Source of the DNA: JAAFKA01 sp043748455
GTDB taxonomy: Bacteria; Bacteroidota; Bacteroidia; Cytophagales; Thermoflexibacteraceae
Assembly (NCBI GenBank): GCA_043748455.1
Contig: JAYTNF010000357.1
Location: 1-20,303 of the forward strand
Length of the DNA: 20,303 nt
Direction: 5' to 3'
A program made the position numbers and the translations under genes. Under the pieces are notes generated by a model that saw only the letters and a list, made by a program, of their open reading frames with translations, had not been told where the DNA came from and made no database searches. Positions 14,008 to 20,303 of the stretch are shown here, piece by piece. Each line of letters starts with the position of its first letter. The first letter of the stretch is position 1.

Positions 14008-16233
14008 TTACAATTTTATCCCCACCAACAAAATATCGTCAATTTGTTTTTGGCGACCTGTAAACATCCAATCTTCTACAGTTTTGTCTAACAAATCTTT
14101 TTGCATATCTATTGGCAATTTATGGTTTTCAAAAAGTAATTGATTCAGTTTAGAACTCATAAATTTTTTATTTTTTACGCCACCAAATTGGTCAGGATAA
14201 CCATCAGAATAACTATAAAAAGTTGTTGGTTTTGAAATATCAATAATTGTTTTTGTAAAAGGTTCGTCTTTATGCTGCATGTCTCCACCAATGGTATTTT
14301 TGCAGCCTTTAATAATTTTCATTTCTGAATCCCCGTTTTCATTGGCTTGTATGTAGATTAGCGAATGTTTTGCACCCGAAAACTCTACTGTTTTTTGTTG
14401 TTTATCTACCACAATAAGAGAAATTACCATGCCATCTTTATTTTCGTTTTGGCTTTGACTTAGGGAAGTTTGTACGCCAAGGTCAAGTGCTTCCAAAATT
14501 TTATGTGGCTCCAAAATTCCTTGTAAACTTACAATTTCATTCAACAAATTCGTACCAATCATACTCATCATTGCCCCTGGTACGCCATGACCTGTACAAT
14601 CAACAACTGCAAAAAGCTGTTTCATTATTAGGGTGTCTGTATCTGTGTTGCTGTCTCCAAATGCACGCCTTGCGTTTTGCGACCTAAAAGCATCTACTTT
14701 CACCTCTGTAAACCAATAAAAATCTCCTGAAACAATATCTTTGGGTTTAAATAAAATAAATGAATTTGGAAAAGCTGATTTTATCTCATTTAATGGTGGC
14801 AAAATTGCATTTTGAATACGTTTTGCATAATTGATGCTCGATGTAATGTCAAAGTTCTTTTTCTCTATTTCCTCTTTTTGTTGTTGCATGGTAGCCAAGT
14901 TTGTTTGCAATTCTTCTTGCACTTGCTGCATTTCCTCATTTGTTTCTTGTAATTGTGCCGTCCGTTCTTTTACTTTATTATCAAGAGTTTCGTTAGCTTC
15001 TTTTTGCACACGCAAATTTTCTGCCTGCACAGTTTCATTCTCTATTTTAATCAATTTATACCTATCACTTAACGCAAAAGATAGCAACAAAACTTCTAAA
15101 ACAGAGCCAAATTCTACACCATGAGTTGTAACAAAGTTAGTTGGAATGATGCCTGACCTTGATAATACTATCATAAATGTGGCTACCAAAAATAAAAACC
15201 AAGCCAAGACAAAATAACGTGCTGATTTATTGCGAGCAAAAAGAGAGGCTATACCACAAATTAAAATAAAAATTACGTTAAGTGCCACCGAAACTGTTGC
15301 TACCTTGACAGCTATTTTATAAGGGGTTGTTAAGGTTAGTAGCAAAGCAATACTTCCAATAGCAATTCCTATGTATAAAAGACGTGATAAACGTGGAATA
15401 TATCGTTTGACATCTATAAAATTTATGGTAAAAATGGACGAAAAAATTACCCAAAGACTCATCGGTACAGCAGTAAATGGGTTATTAAATTGTGGATATT
15501 CACCCCAAATATGCTGATAACCATAACCACTCACAGAAGCAAAAAACCATGTAGAGCTAAAAATAGAAAGCACATAATAAATATAATTGGCATCTCTCAA
15601 AGAAAAATATACAAAAAAGTTATACAAAATCATAGTAAACATAATACCATAATATAAACCATAGCCAATTTGATTTTCGCTGTCTTTCAATAAAAAATGT
15701 TCACGTTGTTCAATATGCATAGGCAGTTGTAATGAGCCTTGAGAATTTACTTTGAGATAATATGTTAGTTTTGTATCATCTTTTGGATTAATTTGTATGA
15801 CAAAATCATGGTGTGGGATAGGTCTTTGTTTAAACGGAATAAGGTCGCCATGTATTGTTTTAGTTAGTGTACTGTCGTTAGGTTCATAAAATTCAAAATA
15901 ATCTAATTGAGGATAGCTAAGAATAAAAAACCAGTCATGTTTATCTTTGGAATCTTTAAGTACTTGAAATTTTAACCAATAACTTGATGGAGAAAACCCA
16001 AAATTTACTGTTTCTTGTGTCCAAGTCTTAAATTTTTGCTGATAATTTGGTAACAAAATGTCATTTATTGTTAATTTATTAGATTTATCTTCAAAAAACG
16101 CAACATTTTTACCAATGCCATGCGTTTTGGGATTTGCAATAAGTTCTATTACAGGTTGGGCAAACAAACCTGATGTGCTATCTAAAAATAGCATGATTAA
16201 CAAACATATCGTAATTTTTATGGAAGTTTTCAT
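14008..16233 (-). CDS. 7TMR-DISM sensor with C-terminal SpoIIE/PP2C-type serine phosphatase
   Basis: A 741-aa membrane signalling protein. The ATG at 16233 is preferred over a GTG two codons upstream, since it gives a signal peptide (ITICLLIMLFL, ending near LFAQ, residue 26). Residues 28-175 are a periplasmic beta-sandwich of 7TMR-DISMED2 type (SSYWLKFQV). Seven membrane segments lie at about 191-211, 217-236, 257-274, 284-302, 310-332, 338-357 and 374-389. A coiled coil covers about 393-462. The phosphatase domain covers about 465-741, with the metal-binding pattern SGDFYWF (502-508), VVDCTGHGVPGAMMSMIG (543-560), FSGAKHSL (618-625) and YSDGYPDQFGG (675-685). It probably senses an external ligand and dephosphorylates an anti-sigma-factor antagonist or similar protein. 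The partner is not in the window. Residues about 511-538 between the first two catalytic strands look inserted. A -7-like TAAATTTG lies 20 bp upstream of the ATG. Confidence 0.93.
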   Translation of the reverse strand: MKTSIKITICLLIMLFLDSTSGLFAQPVIELIANPKTHGIGKNVAFFEDKSNKLTINDILLPNYQQKFKTWTQETVNFGFSPSSYWLKFQVLKDSKDKHDWFFILSYPQLDYFEFYEPNDSTLTKTIHGDLIPFKQRPIPHHDFVIQINPKDDTKLTYYLKVNSQGSLQLPMHIEQREHFLLKDSENQIGYGLYYGIMFTMILYNFFVYFSLRDANYIYYVLSIFSSTWFFASVSGYGYQHIWGEYPQFNNPFTAVPMSLWVIFSSIFTINFIDVKRYIPRLSRLLYIGIAIGSIALLLTLTTPYKIAVKVATVSVALNVIFILICGIASLFARNKSARYFVLAWFLFLVATFMIVLSRSGIIPTNFVTTHGVEFGSVLEVLLLSFALSDRYKLIKIENETVQAENLRVQKEANETLDNKVKERTAQLQETNEEMQQVQEELQTNLATMQQQKEEIEKKNFDITSSINYAKRIQNAILPPLNEIKSAFPNSFILFKPKDIVSGDFYWFTEVKVDAFRSQNARRAFGDSNTDTDTLIMKQLFAVVDCTGHGVPGAMMSMIGTNLLNEIVSLQGILEPHKILEALDLGVQTSLSQSQNENKDGMVISLIVVDKQQKTVEFSGAKHSLIYIQANENGDSEMKIIKGCKNTIGGDMQHKDEPFTKTIIDISKPTTFYSYSDGYPDQFGGVKNKKFMSSKLNQLLFENHKLPIDMQKDLLDKTVEDWMFTGRQKQIDDILLVGIKL

Positions 16234-16253
16234 CGACACATGTAATATTCTTA

Positions 16254-16261
16254 CAAATTTA
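16254..16261 (-). promoter_or_regulatory. Candidate -7 element of the DISM/PP2C phosphatase gene
   Basis: TAAATTTG on the minus strand fits TAnnTTTG, 20 bp upstream of the ATG. No TTTG is found at the usual distance upstream. The 60-bp gap to the flippase gene would also allow co-transcription with it. Confidence 0.35.
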
Positions 16262-16293
16262 TAATAAAAAAGGAATAATTATGCTTGTATAAG

Positions 16294-17628
16294 CTAAAAT
16301 ATTTTTGTACTTCTCAAAACTATTTTAACAAAACGCATGTAATTAAACCAATACAAATAGGGTTTAATTACAAAAAAAGCTGCTAAATATGAAAAAGAAG
16401 ATAAAAAAGCTACTAAATAAATTGTTGGTTTGATAGTACTTAAAACTAAGGTGCCAATGGTTGCTATGAAAAATAATAAGGGAATAAAACGAATTTTTAG
16501 CGTTGTACGAATAATAGCATGATGAATTTGTAGATAAGTTCTAATATTATCTAGTAAACTTGTGAGCCCTGCAAAACTCCAAAAACAAAAGTAAAGAGGA
16601 AATAGATTATCAAAGGCTCTTATAGCAAAAAAATGGTTGAATGAAAACAAGCAACAAAAAGCAACAAGATACAATAAAGGTGTAATTAATAATATAATTG
16701 TATGAGAGTGATATAATAAATTAATATGGCTTTGCAGACGGTTTTGTAAACTATTTTGAACACGATACCGCACAATATTGATACGATTAGCAAATCCATT
16801 TAACATATTTTGTGGCAAATTAGAATAGTATTTTATTCTTTCATAAATTCCAACTTCCTGATTATCAAAAAGATAGCTAATCACTATTATATCAATTCGG
16901 CTTTGCAAAGCCTCCAACAAACGTGCTAAATAATATTGAAAAGATAAATGAATAATTTGTTTTGCTAAACTACTATCTAAATTCTTGCTTCTATTTCTAT
17001 CAAAAACTCTACTCCAATTCCAATTTTGTGGTGCTAAAAAAGTTAGTTTTAAATCAAAAATTGCTAAGTAAGTATAGATAACAAATGATAAAAAATTAAG
17101 CACAATAATTCGTCCCATCAAAACTTCAATAATTGGATATTGCCAAGCAAGCAAAATTGTTGGCGTAGCAATACAAATATTGAGATAAAAGTTTATTTTG
17201 GAGTTAAAGAGAAAAGCCTGTTTTTGTTCATAAATCACATAGAAAACTTGCTTAATCATAGCAAGTGCTGTTGTGAAAAGCAATAACATTAATAAAATTG
17301 CATCTTTAAGACTATACAATTTTAGAAAATAACAAGACAGGAAAGTTAAAAATCCTATAAAAACTAGTATTAATGCTTGTAAAATTGATAAAATTAGGGT
17401 GTTTTTAATAAGTTTGTTGGTATCAGATTCTTGTAATTGCAAGACAGCAGTGTGTAGGCCAACTGATAAAAATACAATAAATATGTCTATTGCTAGCTGT
17501 AATTTTGCGGCATTACCAAAAACATGAGGTGCAACTAAATATGTGAGTATAAATTGTAAACCTAAATTAACAAAAAGGGCAGCATATTGAAAAACTGCAA
17601 TGGAAAATAAGTTGATACGAAAACGCAA
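16294..17628 (-). CDS. Polytopic membrane protein, oligosaccharide flippase-like (MATE/MOP fold)
   Basis: A 444-aa protein, almost entirely hydrophobic, with about 12 predicted membrane segments. The start FSIAVFQYAALFVNLGLQFILTYLVAP and its spacing resemble Wzx/RfbX-type flippases, in which the first helix is followed by a loop and an FG(N/x)AA..Q stretch. Such proteins move undecaprenyl-linked sugars or lipid II across the inner membrane. No strong catalytic motif exists in this family, so the call rests on topology. No ATG fits: the frame begins at a TTG (17628) just 20 bp after murQ ends, with an in-frame stop 11 codons before. Other non-ATG starts in those codons cannot be ruled out. The short spacing suggests co-transcription with murQ, which fits a cell-wall role. 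Confidence 0.75.
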   Translation of the reverse strand: MRFRINLFSIAVFQYAALFVNLGLQFILTYLVAPHVFGNAAKLQLAIDIFIVFLSVGLHTAVLQLQESDTNKLIKNTLILSILQALILVFIGFLTFLSCYFLKLYSLKDAILLMLLLFTTALAMIKQVFYVIYEQKQAFLFNSKINFYLNICIATPTILLAWQYPIIEVLMGRIIVLNFLSFVIYTYLAIFDLKLTFLAPQNWNWSRVFDRNRSKNLDSSLAKQIIHLSFQYYLARLLEALQSRIDIIVISYLFDNQEVGIYERIKYYSNLPQNMLNGFANRINIVRYRVQNSLQNRLQSHINLLYHSHTIILLITPLLYLVAFCCLFSFNHFFAIRAFDNLFPLYFCFWSFAGLTSLLDNIRTYLQIHHAIIRTTLKIRFIPLLFFIATIGTLVLSTIKPTIYLVAFLSSFSYLAAFFVIKPYLYWFNYMRFVKIVLRSTKIF

Positions 17629-17648
17629 CGAAGTAGTTTTTATATAGG

Positions 17649-18473
17649 TTACACAGATTTATAATTTTCTATTGCTTTTCTTACATTTTCATGTTTTTCG
17701 AGCAAATCTTTGGCTATTTCTTCTGAAACTCCTAATTCTTGCATAATCATTTGTGTGCCTCTTTTAATTAATTTATGATTACTCAACTGCATATCAACCA
17801 TTTTATTACCTTTAACTTTTCCTAATTGTATCATGACGGCTGTTGAAATCATGTTTAACACCAATTTTTGTGCTGTTCCTGCCTTCATGCGTGTGCTACC
17901 TGTGAGAAATTCTGCTCCAACAATAACTTCTATCGGGTATTGAACTGCTTTTGCTATTACCGAATTTTGATTGCAAACAACACAAGCTGTTGTCAAATCG
18001 TGTTTTTGTGCAGTCTCAAGTCCACCCAAAACGTAGGGAGTTTTGCCTGATGCTGCAATTCCAATAAGTGTATCAAGAGATGTTGGTTTGTAAACACTTA
18101 AATCTTGCCATGCTTGCGTGTGATTGTCTTCCGCAAATTCTACAGCTTTGCGAATTGCAGCATCACCACCCGCAATTAATCCAACTACTAAACCGTGTGC
18201 TACGCCAAATGTTGGTGGACATTCAGAGGCATCAACAACGCCTAATCTACCACTCGTACCTGCACCAATATAAAAAAATCTGCCACCTTTTTGCATTTTT
18301 TCCACAATTTTAGCGACTAAAATTTCTATTTGAGGAATAACTTTTGCAACTGCTAATGGCACTGTTTGGTCTTCTTTATTGATAGAGTTCAGCAATTCAT
18401 GCACTGACATTTGTTCTAAATTGTCGTAATAAGACGTTGATTCTGTGATAGATAGACTAAAATCTTGTGTCAT
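17649..18473 (-). CDS. murQ: N-acetylmuramic acid 6-phosphate etherase
   Basis: A 274-aa SIS-domain protein that splits the lactyl ether of MurNAc 6-phosphate to give GlcNAc 6-phosphate and D-lactate during peptidoglycan recycling. The sequence shows ITESTSYYDNL, then GGRFFYIGAGTSGRLGVVDA followed by SECPPTFG with the catalytic Glu84. The second key acid Glu115 lies in AVEFAEDN. A sugar-phosphate binding GIAASGKTPYV and LTGSTRMKAGTAQKLVLNMIS follow. It is about 25 residues shorter than the usual 298-300, mostly at the C-terminus, yet the motifs are complete. The start ATG at 18473 is the first in frame and agrees with family alignments. It is followed 20 bp later by a flippase-like gene. A hairpin lies 50 bp upstream (18522-18550). 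Confidence 0.95.
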   Translation of the reverse strand: MTQDFSLSITESTSYYDNLEQMSVHELLNSINKEDQTVPLAVAKVIPQIEILVAKIVEKMQKGGRFFYIGAGTSGRLGVVDASECPPTFGVAHGLVVGLIAGGDAAIRKAVEFAEDNHTQAWQDLSVYKPTSLDTLIGIAASGKTPYVLGGLETAQKHDLTTACVVCNQNSVIAKAVQYPIEVIVGAEFLTGSTRMKAGTAQKLVLNMISTAVMIQLGKVKGNKMVDMQLSNHKLIKRGTQMIMQELGVSEEIAKDLLEKHENVRKAIENYKSV

Positions 18474-18521
18474 TTGGTTTTATTATTTATTTCAGTTATT
18501 TAATTTAATACATCCGAATTA

Positions 18522-18550
18522 TGTAACTTATTAATTACCAATAAGTTACA
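18522..18550. repeat. Hairpin in the upstream region of murQ
   Basis: An 11-bp perfect stem TGTAACTTATT/AATAAGTTACA (18522-18532 with 18540-18550) with a 7-nt loop. It sits 49 bp before the murQ start. It could be an operator or part of the leader. No T run follows on either strand. Confidence 0.5.
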
Positions 18551-18935
18551 AATATTAAAAAATAAGTAAGAAACTAATTTGTAAAATGGTGTAATTTTAA
18601 AGCAAATCTGACAAAAAGTAACCTACCTATAAAGCCAAAAAAAGAAACTGAAAAAACTTTGCAGCCTTTACAGTTTCTAATATTCCAAACCTTCTAAAAT
18701 TTAGAACCATGCAAAATTACAAAAATTTAGTTAAAAAATTATTCAATATGCAAAAAAATAATTTTGCAGACTTTACACAAACTACAAATACTTTAGCTTT
18801 TGTAGAATAACTGCAACCTAAAACGTATTATGAAATCTACAAAGATTTATACTTTTCGCCACTGTTTTGTGTCCTCATAGGCAGTCCACTAAAACGTCAA
18901 ATTTGCACAAAGAAACAAGTTCTGAGTAGTGCTAA
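18551..18935. other. Gap between TonB receptor and murQ, with an interrupted small ORF
   Basis: On the plus strand an ATG at 18709 opens a 33-codon frame (MQNYKNLVKKLFNMQ.., then FADFTQTTNTLAFVE) closed by TAA at 18808-18810. Past that stop the same frame stays open for 47 more codons (LQPKTYYEIYKDLYF.., ending KKYMIT) to TAA at 18952-18954. The two parts together read like one 81-codon gene broken by a stop. No family is recognised. TAATTTTG at 18712-18719 on the minus strand is a possible -7 element for murQ, with a rather long leader. Nothing else was seen. Confidence 0.3.
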
Positions 18936-18976
18936 AAAATATATGATAACCTAATTCATTGATTATCATATATTTT
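18936..18976 (-). terminator. Intrinsic terminator of the TonB-dependent receptor gene
   Basis: A 14-bp perfect stem AAAATATATGATAA/TTATCATATATTTT (18936-18949 with 18963-18976) around a 13-nt loop. On the minus strand the stem continues into a T run (complement of A 18934-18939). It lies 45 bp after the receptor stop codon. Confidence 0.7.
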
Positions 18977-19021
18977 ACAAAATATTAGACAAATAATTAC
19001 TTAAAATACCTGACAATTCTC

Positions 19022-20303
19022 CTAAAAATTCACCCTTACCGCCACACTCACATTACGCCCTGCTGCACTCACACCCGAAGCAAAATAACGGTAATGTCTA
19101 TCAAAAATATTGTCTAAACTACCTTGAATTTGCACAAAACGGTTAATTTGATAAGAAGCACGCAAGTTAAACGTAACCCACGAAGGCATACCATCTTTGG
19201 TTGCATAAACCAAATTATCTTCTCCCGAAGGACTATAATCTGCCAAATATTTCCAACCATTATACATCGACCAAATTTCTGCCTTAACTTTTTTAGCCTC
19301 AAATTGCAAAGAAGTTGTGCCAAAAAGTGGTGGAATGTGGTCAAGTGGCGTATTTTTGCTATAAATTGGGTCTTTTGTAACAGTACCAACAGTATAAGTC
19401 AAATTAGATTTCAATGATAAAAACTTAGTAAATCTTGCTTTAATTGTGCCTTGAAAACCGTAAACATTTGCCGATGCCGCATTTTGCATAGCTTGAATTG
19501 GCGTATCTTTTCCACCAAAAACAACGGTACTTTTGCCATTATAGGTTGTTGGGCGAAGAACAATAGCATTAGAATAATCTGTATAAAAAGCTGTGCCTTC
19601 CACCAAAATTTTATTTTCTATTTGATATGCAGCACTAATTTCGGCAGTTGCAGTTTGTTCTGGTTTTATATCAGCATTGGGAACTGTGAGAGAAACCGCA
19701 GCCGCAGATTCAAAGATTTTGCCCACATCATCAACATTCGCAGCCCGAAAAGCCGTTGATAAAATTGCCGATAATTTCAGATTTTTATGAGGCAATGCCA
19801 CCAAACCCACATAACCATTTAAAGCCGAGTTTCTTTGACTAATTGAATTATTAAACACAAAATTCAAAGAATTATCTATAAAACGACTATCCTGTGAGTT
19901 TAAAGCAACATAACTAAACCGTAAACCCGAACTTAACACAAAATTTGTCCTTTCTTTGCCAATTTCCCAACTATAATTGGCATAAGCAGCAGCATTTTTC
20001 ATATCCGAACCCAAATTTGAATACCTTGTTGTCAAATTAAAATTATAGACATTCGTAAGTATATTTTTGGCATTGGCAGTAGATTGCACGCCATTATAAT
20101 AAACTTCTGCACCATAACGTAATTCGTGTTTTGGAGCTAATTGCTTAGTTAAATCTGCATTAAAAGCATAAATTTTTACGTTTTCAATACGACTATTTTG
20201 ATTGACATTGTTAAAATTGCGTGTAATTCTTGATTCGTCAATATCTTGATAAGATAAAATAAAGGCTGCTTGGTCATACAAAATATTCTTTTTGCTAAAC
20301 TCT
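19022..20303 (-). CDS. TonB-dependent outer-membrane receptor, C-terminal barrel part, heme/hemoglobin-receptor-like
   Basis: Partial. The frame is open to the window end with no stop, so the N-terminus, plug domain and TonB box lie beyond it. About 427 residues of beta barrel are visible, with alternating strands and aromatic girdles. AFRAANVDDVGKIFE, DIKPEQTATAEISAAYQ and SLDNIFDRHYR are standard TonB-receptor barrel motifs, and the protein ends in Phe as outer-membrane barrels do. The late segment with SPSGEDNLVYATKDGMPSW and FASGVSAAGRN resembles the TonB-hemoglobin/transferrin/lactoferrin receptor group (HmuR type), suggesting heme or a heme-protein as substrate. This is inferred from remembered motifs, since the plug is missing. 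It is followed by a clear terminator and so ends its transcription unit. Confidence 0.92.
   Translation of the reverse strand, partial: EFSKKNILYDQAAFILSYQDIDESRITRNFNNVNQNSRIENVKIYAFNADLTKQLAPKHELRYGAEVYYNGVQSTANAKNILTNVYNFNLTTRYSNLGSDMKNAAAYANYSWEIGKERTNFVLSSGLRFSYVALNSQDSRFIDNSLNFVFNNSISQRNSALNGYVGLVALPHKNLKLSAILSTAFRAANVDDVGKIFESAAAVSLTVPNADIKPEQTATAEISAAYQIENKILVEGTAFYTDYSNAIVLRPTTYNGKSTVVFGGKDTPIQAMQNAASANVYGFQGTIKARFTKFLSLKSNLTYTVGTVTKDPIYSKNTPLDHIPPLFGTTSLQFEAKKVKAEIWSMYNGWKYLADYSPSGEDNLVYATKDGMPSWVTFNLRASYQINRFVQIQGSLDNIFDRHYRYFASGVSAAGRNVSVAVRVNF

Noticed and set aside
18811..18960. Cobalamin-riboswitch-like GCCACTG near 18860
   Set aside because: The other conserved boxes are missing and the site lies downstream, not upstream, of the TonB receptor gene.

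Overview
The window comes from a low-GC member of the Bacteroidota, most likely a Cytophagales-type bacterium. This is inferred from several things seen together: TAnnTTTG-type promoters with TTTG about 19-20 bp upstream, no strong Shine-Dalgarno sequences, an E1 alpha/beta fusion dehydrogenase, a 7TMR-DISM/SpoIIE phosphatase, a TonB-dependent receptor, a TamB-like giant protein, and many palindromic intergenic repeats. No rRNA, tRNA or CRISPR array was seen.

Layout: the 3' end of ahcY (S-adenosylhomocysteine hydrolase) ends at 577 and is followed by a strong hairpin. A 1542-aa TamB/DUF490 protein (897-5525, +) then converges on hisS (5584-6927, -). The 68-bp perfect palindrome between them overlaps both stop codons. 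Upstream of hisS on the same strand lies an unrecognised exported coiled-coil protein (7024-7743, -) with its own good promoter. It is divergent from a fused E1 alpha/beta 2-oxoacid dehydrogenase (7933-10038, +), whose coding sequence contains an in-frame GC-rich palindromic repeat. A double-hairpin (REPIN-like) repeat separates this gene from an accessory stretch on the minus strand: a PD-(D/E)XK-nuclease-like protein (10181-10828) and an AAA_13/RloC/PrrC-like ABC-type ATPase (11173-13389). The ATPase gene is flanked by a 14-bp inverted repeat. The following 600 bp (13390-14007) hold gene fragments and palindromic repeats.

The rest, all on the minus strand, is a sensor-type 7TMR-DISM/PP2C phosphatase (14008-16233), a polytopic flippase-like protein (16294-17628), murQ (17649-18473), a 550-bp gap with hairpins and an interrupted small ORF, and the 3' part of a TonB-dependent receptor of heme/hemoglobin-receptor type (19022 to the window end).

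Most genes are housekeeping: the methyl cycle, outer-membrane biogenesis, translation, central carbon metabolism and peptidoglycan recycling. The most unusual content is the protein-embedded palindromic repeat in the E1 gene, a possible second insert in the phosphatase, and the ATPase/nuclease-like accessory island between 10 and 13.5 kb, which may be a defence locus.
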